Part shown: positions 42,164-51,851 of the stretch, piece by piece
Numbering within the stretch: position 1 is the first letter of the stretch
How the letters are laid out: each line of letters starts with the position of its first letter
DNA from: Mycolicibacterium sp. P1-5
GTDB lineage: Bacteria; Actinomycetota; Actinomycetes; Mycobacteriales; Mycobacteriaceae
Assembly (NCBI RefSeq): GCF_008329565.1
Contig: NZ_NPKT01000002.1
Location: 62,001 to 126,000 of the forward strand
Direction of reading: 5' to 3'
DNA length: 64,000 bases
Made by a program: the position numbers and the translations under genes
Notes under the pieces: generated by a model
What the model saw: the letters and a program-made list of their open reading frames with translations, nothing else
Database searches by the model: none
What the model was told of the DNA's origin: nothing

Positions 42164-45100
42164 ATGCAAAAGGTTGCTGCGATGAGCAAGACGCTGCGAT
42201 TCGAGAAGTCGATAGGGCGAATCGGCGCGTTGGCCGTGGCGCTCGGGGTGGGGGTGGGCTTGGGCACCTCTCTGACGTGCGGTGTGGCCCACGCCGATGG
42301 CCCCGACTCCACTTCGGCCAGCTCCGACCAGACGAGTCGGGCAACGTCGCGAGGCCACGGTTCGGGTGGTGCTTCCACCGGGGCCGGCCGACGGTCTTCA
42401 ACCCACGGGGGGCCCCGCCCAGCGGCAGAGGCTTCCGGTGGCAACGCCGCACGGCCAGGTGAGACTGCCGGTCGGGGAAGCCGCCATGGTCGCGATGTCG
42501 AGTCTCCAAAAGCAGACGGTTCCGCGGCACCCGCGCCCACTGCGGAGCACGAACAGTCGAGGGTCCAACCCGGTGGCGACGAGACCGCCGCGCCGGGAAC
42601 CGGACGTCAGCGTCCCGTGCGCAGTCAATCTGATCAACAGGCGCCGCCGCGAACCGAGGCGGTCGACAACCCGGGAGCGGGTTCGCCGGCGCCGGTAGCC
42701 GCAGCGGCCGCCTCGATGTCGGCGCCGTCGAGCAACCAGGTGATTGGCAGCGGGCTCGCATCGCTGTCGGGCACCGGATCACCGGGTGATGATCCGATCG
42801 GCTTGCCAACCGATCTGGTGTTGTTGGCCGGCACACGACGTGAATTCGGCGGCCGCGGCCGCGCGCGGCAGGCCGTTGCCAGCTCCGGGCTGACGTCACC
42901 GACCGGAGCCGATGAACCAACGCCATTCGCCAATCCCGCTGCTACGAAGACACTCTCGGCATTGGCGACTCCGCGCGCCGCCGCCAGCCCCCTGGAGTCC
43001 TTCATCGGCTCTGTCGGCTCGCTCATCAACACCGCGCTGACCGCGATCAGTAACGCCGTGACCACGGCGCTCACTGCCATCAACACCGCGGCCACCACCG
43101 CGATCACGGCCATCAGCAATACCATCACCAATCTCTTGACTGCCGTAGGCCTGGTCTCCAGGCCCAATCAGTCGCCGACGGCCGTCAATGACGGCGGGTT
43201 GACCACTGCTGAGGACACTGCGGTTTCGGTCAGCACGGCGACGTTGGTGGGCAATGATTCTGATCCTGATGGGGACACGTTGACGGTGACTGGTGTTTCG
43301 GCGCCGGCGCATGGGTCGGCGGTGTTGAGCGGTGCGACGGTGACCTATACGCCGAACCAGAATTTCGCTGGGGCGGATAGTTTCACGTACTCGGTGGCTG
43401 ATGGTCATGGGGGGACGGCGACGGGGACGGTGGGGGTCACGGTCACTCCGGTCAACGATGCCCCGGTTGCGGGTAGCGATACCGTGACGACTGCGGAGGA
43501 CACGGCGGTTGGGGTCACGGCAGTGACGCTGTTGGGCAATGATTCTGATGCTGACGGGGACACGCTGACGGTCACTGGGGTGTCCTCGGGAACACATGGC
43601 ACCGCGGTGCTGAGCGGTGCGACGGTGACCTATACGCCGAACCAGAATTTCAGTGGGGCGGATAGTTTCACGTACTCGGTGGCTGATGGTCATGGGGGGA
43701 CGGCGACGGGGACGGTGGGGGTCACGGTCACACCGGTCAACGATGCCCCGGTTGCGGGTAGCGATATCGTGACGACTGCGGAGGACACGGCTGTGTCGAT
43801 CGCAGCGGGGGCGTTGGTGGGCAATGATTCTGATGCTGACGGGGACACGTTGACGGTCACTGGGGTGTCTTCAGGAACACATGGCACCGCGGTGCTGAGC
43901 GGTGCGACGGTGACCTACACGCCGAACCAGAATTTCAGTGGGGCGGATAGTTTCACGTACTCGGTGGCTGATGGTCATGGGGGGACGGCGACCGGTACGG
44001 TTTCCGTGACTGTCACCGTGACGCCGGTCAATACCCGCCCGATCGCCGTCGATGACACGGTGACCACCGCTGAGGACACGGCGGTGTCGATCACAGCAGC
44101 GACGCTGTTGGGCAACGACTCCGACCCCGACGGTGACCTGCTGACCATCGGCGGAATTGGGCAACCGCAGCACGGCACCACCGAGCTGGTCGGCGGCACC
44201 GTCATCTACAACCCCGACCTCGATTTCAACGGCGATGACAGCTTCAGCTACACAGTGTCCGACGGTAATGGTGGGACGGTGACAGCCACGGTGGCGGTAA
44301 CTGTCACTCCGGTCAACGACCCACCGAGTCCGCTCGACGATGTGGTGGCGACACCGGAAAACACCGCGGCGACGATCGATGTGTTGGGTAATGACGTTGA
44401 TGGGGATGGGAACCCGTTGACCGTGGTTTCTACGGGACTTCCCAAGCACGGCACGGCGGTCGCCAACGAAGACGGCACCGTCACCTACACTCCCGACGAA
44501 AACTACACCGGCTCAGACAGTTTCGGCTACACCATCTCCGATGGCATAACCGAAGCCAGCGCTACCGTCACCGTCAATGTCGGCTCCGTTGTGAATCCAT
44601 TGCAGCTGAGCGACTTTACTCGTATTCAGCTCCACGTCACGTCAACGGGTGATGTCTACGTGGTTGGTCGGGCGTTCATTGAGGAACCGGGGACAGGTTA
44701 CGGATACGACAAGAACATCGTCGGCCTTCTCAACGAGGACGGTTCGGTGACCATGGTCCTGGACATGAGCGATATCGTTCCGAACAACTTCTCGGACGAC
44801 GTCGCGATCGGGCCCGACGGGCGCATTTATGTGCTCGACGACGGCTGGTACGGCGCGGACGGCTCGCTGACCCGCTATGACCACGACGGCACGTCGCATG
44901 TGATCGTCCAGAACTGGGACTTCGGTGAATACGCTGTCCGCCTCGGCCAGGACTTGAGCGGCGATGAGGTTCACTTGGCTGTCGGCAACGACGGCAAGAT
45001 CTACCTCACTGCGCCGGTAGCCACAGCGGAAAACGTTGTGCCATCGGCGCTGACGGTGCTGAACGCTGACGGCACCGTCGCCGTCGCACCGATCGACCTC

Positions 45101-47116
45101 GGTTTTGACCATGCCGATATCAGGGATCTGGTCGTGGGGGCGGACGGGCGCACCTACGTGTTAGGCGATGATGCCTCGTCCTCGGCCAACGTCGTCGTGA
45201 TCGTCGGCCAAGACGGTTCGACCGACCGTATATCCTTGGGCAACTTGCACGTACAGAATATGGCTGTCGGTGCTGATGGTACGGCCTTCGTCGCCAACGG
45301 CAATACCGTCATTGCCGTCAATGCGTCGGGGCCTTTCGGCACACTGAACGGTTTCTCGGCCGGATCGACGAATATCGATGACATTGCCATCGGCCCGCAG
45401 GGACTCTATGCCCTGAACAACGGCGGCCTTACGGTTGCCGACCCGACCGATATCCACTTCGAAACCGGCGTCGTCGACAGCCTCGACGACTTCACGCTCC
45501 TAGCCGGCCTTGCCTTCGGACCGAACGGTGTGCGGTACGTCGCCGGCGCGGTCAACGAATTCGACACAACAGTTACCAGACTCGCGCGCGTCAACGTCGA
45601 CGGAACGCTTACGGACCTGGGCTATACGCCCTTGGTCGGTTTCGGATCCATCGCCGCCGGCCAGGACGGAACGGTCTACGTCGCCGGCCGGAACGGGATC
45701 ACGGCGATCGACACAACCACCGGATTGAGCAGCGTCATTCCGGTCACTTCCGGATATACATCGCATGTGGCCGTCGGCGATGACGGCAACATCTATTTCA
45801 CCGGTTATCGAATCAGCGAGACCGGCTTGGCAGTCAATTACCTGTCGGTGATAAATGCCGCGGGCAACGTTCTGGTAGCACCCGTTGAACTCGCCGACCA
45901 CGCCACCACCCAGCTGACCGGATTGGCGGTCGGCCCCGACGGGCGGATCTACCTGACCAGTTACGCCCCTGGCGGACCGAGCGCTGTGCTGACCGTTCTC
46001 AACTCCAGCGGGTCTATTGAGACGAGCGTCTCGCTGTCCACGGAAGTCCCCACAGGTGTGGCCGTGGGCGCCGATGGCACGGCCTACATCATCGGCCAGG
46101 GCCGCGTGATCGCCGTCGACTCGACCGGTCCGATAGGTACGGTCCGTACCGATTGGGCGGGTGGCTCCTACATTGGCAGCATCGCGACCGGCCCTGATGG
46201 CTTGCTCTACGCCGGCGTCACCAACTTTGGGCAGGGGGGGACCACGTCGACCACCTCGATCTCAGTCCTCGACCCGACCGATCTGGTCGACAGCGGCACT
46301 ACCAGCGGTCTCGGCGGCTTCACCGGGTTGTACGGAATCGCTGTGGGTAGCGGTGGCCAGAAGTACGTCCTTGGTAACACCTCCGACGCGAACGGCACCC
46401 CCACTACCAAACTCGTCAGCGTGAGCGCTGACGGCACGTCGATCACCCAATTGGTCGACCTGGGCCCCGGCAGCGGTGCAATCGACGTCGAGATCGGTTC
46501 GGACGGTCGCATCTACGTCACCGACAACCTGCACGGCACGGTAACGGCGTATGACCCTGCCAACAACTATGCATCGCAGCTGATCGGCGCGGTCCCGGGT
46601 GCCGCTGGCCTGGCCATCGGCAACGGCCGGATCTATATCAGCAGCGTTACCACCAATGCCGATGCTTCGCAGACGGGCGCGCTGACAATCCTCAACGCCG
46701 ACGGGTCGCTGGTTACTTCCGTCGAGCTCGGCGACGCGGCTCCTGGGGTCAGCGTCGGCCCTGACGGACGCGTTTACGTGGCTACCTTTACCGTTGCAGA
46801 CGGCGGCAGCGGCCAAAGCGGCGATGGGGCGTTGCTCATCTTCAACGCGAACGGTGTGCTCCAGAACACCGTGACTTTGGCGGGACGGTTGCCCTACAAC
46901 GTGACGGTAGGACCGGACGGCACTGCCTACATCGCGGATCTCACCGGCCACGTGGTCGCCGTCGGCCAAGACGGCGCAGTAAGTGACCTCGCCGCCGTTG
47001 CGTTGCCGTTCGGACTGGATGTCGGCCCCGACGGTCTGCTCTACGTGACGAGCATTGCCGGTGTGGCCGGCCACGGGCCGACCATCACCGTGATCAACCC
47101 TGCGACGACTGTGTAG
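42164..47116 (+). CDS. Giant exported tandem-95 repeat protein with beta-propeller-like C-terminus
   Basis: A 1650-aa exported protein. A long signal peptide ends in Ala-His-Ala (cleavage near residue 44). Then come a Ser/Pro/Gly/Arg-rich, probably disordered region (about 45-285), a hydrophobic Thr/Ala/Ile repeat segment (about 283-330), five cadherin/Ig-like tandem-95 repeats (about 345-810) with Asn-Asp-Ser-Asp-Pro-Asp-Gly-Asp calcium-type loops, and about 830 residues of repeated Gly-Pro-Asp-Gly-Arg-Ile-Tyr-Val blades as in NHL-type propellers. The ATG at 42164 has GGGGGAG upstream; ATG 42182 is an alternative. No sortase motif or C-terminal anchor. Likely a cell-surface adhesin or matrix protein, divergent from a LAL regulator. 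Confidence 0.85.
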   Translation: MQKVAAMSKTLRFEKSIGRIGALAVALGVGVGLGTSLTCGVAHADGPDSTSASSDQTSRATSRGHGSGGASTGAGRRSSTHGGPRPAAEASGGNAARPGETAGRGSRHGRDVESPKADGSAAPAPTAEHEQSRVQPGGDETAAPGTGRQRPVRSQSDQQAPPRTEAVDNPGAGSPAPVAAAAASMSAPSSNQVIGSGLASLSGTGSPGDDPIGLPTDLVLLAGTRREFGGRGRARQAVASSGLTSPTGADEPTPFANPAATKTLSALATPRAAASPLESFIGSVGSLINTALTAISNAVTTALTAINTAATTAITAISNTITNLLTAVGLVSRPNQSPTAVNDGGLTTAEDTAVSVSTATLVGNDSDPDGDTLTVTGVSAPAHGSAVLSGATVTYTPNQNFAGADSFTYSVADGHGGTATGTVGVTVTPVNDAPVAGSDTVTTAEDTAVGVTAVTLLGNDSDADGDTLTVTGVSSGTHGTAVLSGATVTYTPNQNFSGADSFTYSVADGHGGTATGTVGVTVTPVNDAPVAGSDIVTTAEDTAVSIAAGALVGNDSDADGDTLTVTGVSSGTHGTAVLSGATVTYTPNQNFSGADSFTYSVADGHGGTATGTVSVTVTVTPVNTRPIAVDDTVTTAEDTAVSITAATLLGNDSDPDGDLLTIGGIGQPQHGTTELVGGTVIYNPDLDFNGDDSFSYTVSDGNGGTVTATVAVTVTPVNDPPSPLDDVVATPENTAATIDVLGNDVDGDGNPLTVVSTGLPKHGTAVANEDGTVTYTPDENYTGSDSFGYTISDGITEASATVTVNVGSVVNPLQLSDFTRIQLHVTSTGDVYVVGRAFIEEPGTGYGYDKNIVGLLNEDGSVTMVLDMSDIVPNNFSDDVAIGPDGRIYVLDDGWYGADGSLTRYDHDGTSHVIVQNWDFGEYAVRLGQDLSGDEVHLAVGNDGKIYLTAPVATAENVVPSALTVLNADGTVAVAPIDLGFDHADIRDLVVGADGRTYVLGDDASSSANVVVIVGQDGSTDRISLGNLHVQNMAVGADGTAFVANGNTVIAVNASGPFGTLNGFSAGSTNIDDIAIGPQGLYALNNGGLTVADPTDIHFETGVVDSLDDFTLLAGLAFGPNGVRYVAGAVNEFDTTVTRLARVNVDGTLTDLGYTPLVGFGSIAAGQDGTVYVAGRNGITAIDTTTGLSSVIPVTSGYTSHVAVGDDGNIYFTGYRISETGLAVNYLSVINAAGNVLVAPVELADHATTQLTGLAVGPDGRIYLTSYAPGGPSAVLTVLNSSGSIETSVSLSTEVPTGVAVGADGTAYIIGQGRVIAVDSTGPIGTVRTDWAGGSYIGSIATGPDGLLYAGVTNFGQGGTTSTTSISVLDPTDLVDSGTTSGLGGFTGLYGIAVGSGGQKYVLGNTSDANGTPTTKLVSVSADGTSITQLVDLGPGSGAIDVEIGSDGRIYVTDNLHGTVTAYDPANNYASQLIGAVPGAAGLAIGNGRIYISSVTTNADASQTGALTILNADGSLVTSVELGDAAPGVSVGPDGRVYVATFTVADGGSGQSGDGALLIFNANGVLQNTVTLAGRLPYNVTVGPDGTAYIADLTGHVVAVGQDGAVSDLAAVALPFGLDVGPDGLLYVTSIAGVAGHGPTITVINPATTV
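43201..44590 (+). repeat. Five ~285-bp in-frame repeats (tandem-95 domains)
   Basis: Units begin near 43201, 43486, 43771, 44062 and 44350, with periods of 285, 285, 291 and 288 bases. Units 1-3, and above all 2 and 3, are almost identical at the DNA level; units 4 and 5 are diverged. Units 1-3 also use G-run-rich codons unlike the neighbouring parts of the gene. This is coding repeat, not CRISPR. Confidence 0.92.
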
Positions 47117-47367
47117 GCCGTGCGCCGCTTCGGCGCGCCGAGCTCAACTATCGGCAGCACCATCCCGGATATCGAGTTGACCTAACTGGCCGACGGTCGC
47201 GTTCCTCGGCGGTCTCGGTGGAGTCGACCTCGCATCCCCCATCTGGGGGAACTGTATCGATGCAACCCGTTCTGGCTTGGGGAGATACCAGCCCATGTGG
47301 TTAGGGTGTCACGAGCACACGGGCCTTTCCCGAGACAAATCCTCGCTAGGAAGCAGACGCACGGGTC

Positions 47368-48453
47368 ATGACTGATACGAAGACGACTGTGGGCGTCGTC
47401 GCCGAGTCCGGCGCCGACGAGCGCCGGGTGGCGTTGGTGCCCAAGGCGGTGTCGGCACTTGTCAACAGTGGTGTGGCAGTGGTGGTAGAGGCCGGCGCGG
47501 GCGAGCGGGCGCTGCTGCCCGACGAGCTGTACACCGCGGCCGGCGCGACGATCGGCGACGCCTGGGCAGCCGACGTGGTGGTCAAGGTCGCGCCGCCGAC
47601 CACCGAGGAGGTGGCCCGGCTGCGCTCTGGTCAGACTCTGATCGGCTTCCTGGCTCCCCGCAACGCCGACAACCAAATCGGTGCGCTGAAGGCGGCCGGT
47701 GTGCAGGCATTCGCAGTCGAGGCGATTCCGCGAATCTCGCGCGCCCAGGCGATGGACGCGCTGTCGTCGCAAGCCAACGTGGCCGGCTATAAGGCGGTGA
47801 TCCTGGCCGCGAGCGAGTCGACACGGTTCTTCCCGATGTTGACCACGGCGGCAGGCACGGTGAAGCCGGCAACGGTGCTGGTGCTCGGCGTCGGCGTGGC
47901 CGGTCTGCAAGCGTTGGCCACCGCCAAGCGACTGGGTGGGCGCACCACCGGTTACGACGTTCGCCCCGAGGTGGCCGACCAGGTCCGCTCGGTGGGTGCG
48001 CAATGGCTGGACGTCGGTATCGACGCGGCGGGCGAGGGCGGCTATGCCCGGGAGCTGACCGAAGAGGAGCGGGCCCAGCAGCAGAAGGCGCTGGAGACCG
48101 CCATCAGTGGTTTCGACGTGGTCATCACGACCGCGCTGGTGCCGGGGCGCCCGGCGCCGCGGTTGGTGACCGCCGCCGCGGTGGAGGGTATGAAGCCGGG
48201 CAGCGTGGTGATCGACCTGGCCGGCGAGACCGGTGGCAACTGCGAGCTGACCGAACCCGGACGCACGGTCGTCAAGCACGGGGTGACCATCGCCTCGCCG
48301 TTGAACCTGCCGGCCACCATGCCCGAGCACGCCAGCGAGCTGTACTCCAAGAACCTGACCTCGCTGCTGGAACTGCTGATCACCGACGGCGCCCTGGCGC
48401 CGGACTTCTCCGATGAGGTCGTCTCGGCCTCGTGCGTTACGCGGGAGGCGTAG
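47368..48453 (+). CDS. pntAa: NAD(P) transhydrogenase subunit alpha part 1
   Basis: A 361-aa NAD(H)-binding domain I protein of the proton-translocating transhydrogenase, which couples hydride transfer between NADH and NADP+ to proton movement. The alanine-dehydrogenase-like signature Glu-Arg-Arg-Val-Ala-Leu-Val-Pro near the N-terminus, the Gln-Ala-Asn-Val-Ala-Gly-Tyr-Lys-Ala motif, and the Rossmann Leu-Gly-Val-Gly-Val-Ala-Gly-Leu are present. Split alpha subunits are usual in actinobacteria. It starts the pntAa-pntAb-pntB operon, matching Rv0155-Rv0157. The 251 bases before it hold no gene I can support and should contain the promoter. Confidence 0.94.
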   Translation: MTDTKTTVGVVAESGADERRVALVPKAVSALVNSGVAVVVEAGAGERALLPDELYTAAGATIGDAWAADVVVKVAPPTTEEVARLRSGQTLIGFLAPRNADNQIGALKAAGVQAFAVEAIPRISRAQAMDALSSQANVAGYKAVILAASESTRFFPMLTTAAGTVKPATVLVLGVGVAGLQALATAKRLGGRTTGYDVRPEVADQVRSVGAQWLDVGIDAAGEGGYARELTEEERAQQQKALETAISGFDVVITTALVPGRPAPRLVTAAAVEGMKPGSVVIDLAGETGGNCELTEPGRTVVKHGVTIASPLNLPATMPEHASELYSKNLTSLLELLITDGALAPDFSDEVVSASCVTREA

Positions 48454-48777
48454 ATGTACGAACAACTGCTTGGCAATCTGGCGATTCTGGTGCTGGCCGG
48501 TTTCGTCGGCTTCGCCGTGATCTCCAAGGTGCCCAACACCTTGCACACCCCGCTGATGTCGGGCACGAATGCCATCCACGGCATCGTCGTCCTCGGCGCG
48601 CTACTGGTGCTGGGCAACCTGCCGGCCGACGCCGGCTGGGGCGTGCGGATCATCGCGTTCATCGCGTTGGTGTTCGGCACGCTCAACGTCATCGGCGGCT
48701 TTTTGGTGACCGACCGGATGCTCGGAATGTTCAAGGGCAAGAAGAAGATCGACCAGAAGGCCGGGGCGGATAAGTGA
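48454..48777 (+). CDS. pntAb: NAD(P) transhydrogenase subunit alpha part 2 (membrane)
   Basis: A 107-aa membrane subunit with three hydrophobic helices, part of the transhydrogenase proton channel (domain II). The Lys-Val-Pro-Asn-Thr-Leu-His-Thr-Pro-Leu-Met-Ser-Gly-Thr-Asn-Ala-Ile-His-Gly-Ile stretch near 28-47 is the conserved motif of PntA helix 2/loop. It begins directly after the pntAa stop and overlaps pntB by four bases (ATGA/GTGA-type junction), so translation is coupled through all three genes. Confidence 0.95.
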   Translation: MYEQLLGNLAILVLAGFVGFAVISKVPNTLHTPLMSGTNAIHGIVVLGALLVLGNLPADAGWGVRIIAFIALVFGTLNVIGGFLVTDRMLGMFKGKKKIDQKAGADK

Positions 48778-50207
48778 ACTACCTCGTCAACGTCCTCTAC
48801 ATCGTCGCGTTCGGACTGTTCATCCTCGGTCTGTCCGGTCTGACCGGACCGAAGACCGCGGTGCGCGGCAACTGGATTGCGGCCACCGGCATGGCAATTG
48901 CGGTGGTGGCGACCCTGATCAAGGTGCGCGATACCGCGTCGATCAACTGGATCCTGATCGCCGCCGGTCTGCTGATCGGTGTGGTGCTCGGTGTGCCGCC
49001 GGCCAAAAAGACCAAGATGACCGCGATGCCGCAGCTGGTCGCGTTGTTCAACGGTGTCGGTGGTGGCACCGTCGCGCTGATCGCCTGGTCGGAATTCATT
49101 GAGACCGACGGCTTTTCGGTTTTCAAGCCCGAACAGTCGCCCACTGTGGCGCTGGTCGTGGGGTCGCTGTTCGCCGCGATCATCGGTTCGGTGTCGTTCT
49201 GGGGGTCGCTGGTCGCGTTCCTGAAGTTGCAGGAGTCGATCCCGAAGAACATCGAGAAAACTCTGGTGCGCTCGGCGAAGTTCTTCCAGGCCGCCAACAT
49301 CGTGCTGCTGCTCGCCGCGGTGGCCGCTGCGATCTACATCGGCGTGAATGCCGGCCACGGCAGCCCGGCCTGGCTGATCGTGCTGGTGCTGGTACTGGCC
49401 GGCGTCATGGGCCTGTTCGTGGTGTTCCCGATCGGCGGCGCGGACATGCCGGTGGTCATCTCACTGCTCAACGCGCTGACCGGATTATCGGCTGCCGCAG
49501 CAGGTTTGGCGCTCAACAACACCGCGATGATCGTCGCGGGCATGATCGTCGGCGCGTCGGGCTCGATCCTGACCAACCTGATGGCCGTGGCGATGAACCG
49601 CTCCATCCCGGCGATCGTGTTCGGTTCGTTCGGCGGCGGGGGCACCGCGGCCGGACCGGTCGGCGGCGATCAGGGCACCGTCAAGTCCACCTCGGCGGCC
49701 GATGCGGCCATCCAGATGGCGTACGCCAATCAGGTGATCGTGGTGCCCGGTTACGGCCTGGCCGTCGCGCAGGCGCAGCACACCGTCAAGGAGATGGCCG
49801 AGCTCCTGGAGAGCAAGGGCGTAGAGGTCAAGTACGCCATCCACCCGGTCGCCGGCCGGATGCCCGGACATATGAACGTGCTGCTGGCCGAAGCCGACGT
49901 CGAGTACGACGCCATGAAGGAAATGGACGACATCAACGGCGAATTCGCCCGCACCGACGTCACTTTGGTGATCGGCGCCAACGACGTCACCAATCCCGCG
50001 GCGCGCAACGACCCCAGCTCGCCCATTCACGGCATGCCGATCCTCAACGTCGACCAATCCCGGTCGGTGATCGTGCTCAAGCGCTCGATGAGCTCCGGCT
50101 ACGCCGGCATCGAGAACCCGCTGTTCTTCCTCGGTCAGACCTCGATGCTGTTCGGGGACGCGAAGAAGTCGGTCGGCGAGGTCGTCGAGGAGCTCAAAGC
50201 TCTGTAG
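48774..50207 (+). CDS. pntB: NAD(P) transhydrogenase subunit beta
   Basis: A 477-aa subunit with eight or nine membrane helices (domain II, about 1-270) followed by the NADP(H)-binding domain III (about 300-477). Diagnostic motifs are Gly-Gly-Gly-Thr-Val-Ala near 96, Val-Pro-Gly-Tyr-Gly-Leu-Ala-Val-Ala near 325, Gly-Arg-Met-Pro-Gly-His-Met-Asn, and Ile-Gly-Ala-Asn-Asp-Val-Thr-Asn-Pro-Ala. It supplies NADPH for biosynthesis and mycothiol-dependent defence. The GTG start overlaps the pntAb stop. It converges with a thioesterase gene 11 bases on. Confidence 0.95.
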   Translation: MNYLVNVLYIVAFGLFILGLSGLTGPKTAVRGNWIAATGMAIAVVATLIKVRDTASINWILIAAGLLIGVVLGVPPAKKTKMTAMPQLVALFNGVGGGTVALIAWSEFIETDGFSVFKPEQSPTVALVVGSLFAAIIGSVSFWGSLVAFLKLQESIPKNIEKTLVRSAKFFQAANIVLLLAAVAAAIYIGVNAGHGSPAWLIVLVLVLAGVMGLFVVFPIGGADMPVVISLLNALTGLSAAAAGLALNNTAMIVAGMIVGASGSILTNLMAVAMNRSIPAIVFGSFGGGGTAAGPVGGDQGTVKSTSAADAAIQMAYANQVIVVPGYGLAVAQAQHTVKEMAELLESKGVEVKYAIHPVAGRMPGHMNVLLAEADVEYDAMKEMDDINGEFARTDVTLVIGANDVTNPAARNDPSSPIHGMPILNVDQSRSVIVLKRSMSSGYAGIENPLFFLGQTSMLFGDAKKSVGEVVEELKAL

Positions 50208-50218
50208 CGGCAAGCTCT

Positions 50219-50686
50219 TCAGCTCGGCGACTTCAGCCGGACGGTATCGAGCGCGGCAAGCGCGTCGTCGGGAATCGGCACCGGACCGTCGTCGCCGAGG
50301 AGCACCAGAACGGTATCGCACACCCCGACGCACTTGTTCCCGACGAACAGCCCGGTCGACGCCACGAACGAGGTGCGCCCGATCCGGCCGACCCCGGCAC
50401 CGGTCTGGATGGTCCCCGGCCAGTGCACCTCGGCGAGGAAGTGTACGGCGTTCTGCGAGGTGACCAGGCGCAGCCGGCGGCTGGTCACGTCGTAGATGTC
50501 GGGAAACAGGTTGCGATTCATGGTCGCTCGGGCGTTCTCGTGCAGGGCCTCGAGCGCCAGGTTGTTGAGGTGGGCGTTGGAGTCCATGTCGCCGTATCGG
50601 GCCTGAATGGCGTCGACGACGGGGTAGGTGTCCAGCTTCAGCCGCATCTCGTGCGGACGGGCCGCGGTCGTTGTCCAGTCGCTCAC
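50219..50686 (-). CDS. Hotdog-fold acyl-CoA thioesterase (4HBT type)
   Basis: A 155-aa single-hotdog protein. The catalytic region Arg-Tyr-Gly-Asp-Met-Asp-Ser-Asn-Ala-His-Leu-Asn-Asn (about 29-41) is the 4-hydroxybenzoyl-CoA thioesterase signature, with Asp in the nucleophile/base position. It would hydrolyse short- or medium-chain acyl-CoAs. Its GTG start overlaps the stop of the LtrA gene by four bases, forming a minus-strand unit with LtrA and the 36-aa gene upstream. Confidence 0.87.
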   Translation of the reverse strand: MSDWTTTAARPHEMRLKLDTYPVVDAIQARYGDMDSNAHLNNLALEALHENARATMNRNLFPDIYDVTSRRLRLVTSQNAVHFLAEVHWPGTIQTGAGVGRIGRTSFVASTGLFVGNKCVGVCDTVLVLLGDDGPVPIPDDALAALDTVRLKSPS

Positions 50687-51831
50687 AGTTGCGGAAGCTT
50701 ATCGGCCGCGTGCCGCCAGCTGACGAGCACCGCCGCAGCGACCATGATCACCGCCGCACCGATCGTCGGCTCGGGCAGTAGTGCCGCGCCCACCATCGCC
50801 GCGGTGAGCACCACCACGCCGACGGTCTGGATGACGTCACGGCGGCCTGCGTCCAGCACCAGCCAGGTCGTCAGCAGAAAAGCCGCCAATGGAATCGTCA
50901 GGGTCAGGCCCGCGGCCGTGTGCGGCAGGTGGCCGGCGCCGAGATGGTCGGCGACCACCACCTCGACGCCGGCCGAGAACGCGGCGGCCGCGGCGAAGAT
51001 GAAGTAGTGCAGGTAGCCCCAGAAGAAGGAGCGTCGCACCGTCGTCGTCTGATGGTGCTGCGGGCGATCGAAGTAGATCCACCACATGGAGGCCACGATC
51101 GCCAGTGAACAGGCCGCGACCGCGATCAGTCCGGGGCGCGCATCATCGTTGGACAACCCCCCGATGATCGAATTGGCCGCGGCCAGAATCGATTCCCCGA
51201 GAACGATCAGGGTGAACAAGCCGTACCGCTCGGCGATGTGATGATGATGGTAGGCCGCTGCACCGTGGCGCTCGGCGATCGGTGAGACGGACAGATCCAC
51301 CACCGCGAGCACCGGGAACAACCACACCGGGCCGTCGAGGAAATACCAGGACACCCACAGCACCTGCACGATGACGATGCCGACCGCGTACCGCACGCAG
51401 GTGCTGCGGGACGCGCGATCGCTGATCGCCGCTCGGATCCACTGCGCGGCCGTGGCCACCCGCATGATCACGTAACCCGCGACGATAGCCCCGAAGTCGT
51501 TCGCCAGCATCGCGCTCTGCGCCCCCGCGGCGATGACCAGGGCCCCGGCCATCTGGACGAACGCGGTCAGCCGGTAGAGCCAGTCGTCGGTATCGAACCC
51601 GCTGGCGAACCAGGTGAAGTCTCGCCAGGCATTGAAGATCGCGAAGAACACCATCGCGTAGGACGCCAACCCGGAGGCGAAATGCTGCTCTTCCCAAAGG
51701 TGGTGTAGCGCACCGGAAGTCTGGGAGACAGCAACGACGAAGACGAGGTCGAAGAGAAGCTCGAGTGAGCTCGCCGCACGATGCGGCTCATCGGGGTCGC
51801 GGGCGAGCATCGCCCGCAGGCCGGCCGGCAA
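50683..51831 (-). CDS. Low-temperature-requirement A (LtrA) family membrane protein
   Basis: A 382-aa multi-pass membrane protein with about ten or more hydrophobic segments. The N-terminal Leu-Glu-Leu-Leu-Phe-Asp-Leu-Val-Phe-Val-Val-Ala motif (about 23-34) and the His-Ile-Ala-Glu-Arg-Tyr-Gly-Leu-Phe-Thr-Ile-type motif (about 197-212) identify the LtrA family, whose function is not settled. A His-rich loop (His-His-His-His) precedes the second motif. The start is uncertain: TTG at 51831 or ATG at 51810, neither with a good ribosome site; coupling to the 36-aa gene 20 bases upstream may help. Confidence 0.82.
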   Translation of the reverse strand: MPAGLRAMLARDPDEPHRAASSLELLFDLVFVVAVSQTSGALHHLWEEQHFASGLASYAMVFFAIFNAWRDFTWFASGFDTDDWLYRLTAFVQMAGALVIAAGAQSAMLANDFGAIVAGYVIMRVATAAQWIRAAISDRASRSTCVRYAVGIVIVQVLWVSWYFLDGPVWLFPVLAVVDLSVSPIAERHGAAAYHHHHIAERYGLFTLIVLGESILAAANSIIGGLSNDDARPGLIAVAACSLAIVASMWWIYFDRPQHHQTTTVRRSFFWGYLHYFIFAAAAAFSAGVEVVVADHLGAGHLPHTAAGLTLTIPLAAFLLTTWLVLDAGRRDVIQTVGVVVLTAAMVGAALLPEPTIGAAVIMVAAAVLVSWRHAADKLPQL

Positions 51832-51851
51832 AGGGATAGTTCAGAGGTGGC

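Noticed and set aside
43201..44590. CRISPR-like array of regular repeats
   Set aside because: The repeats are 285-291 bases, in frame, and encode known-type surface domains; there are no short repeats with unique spacers and no cas genes.
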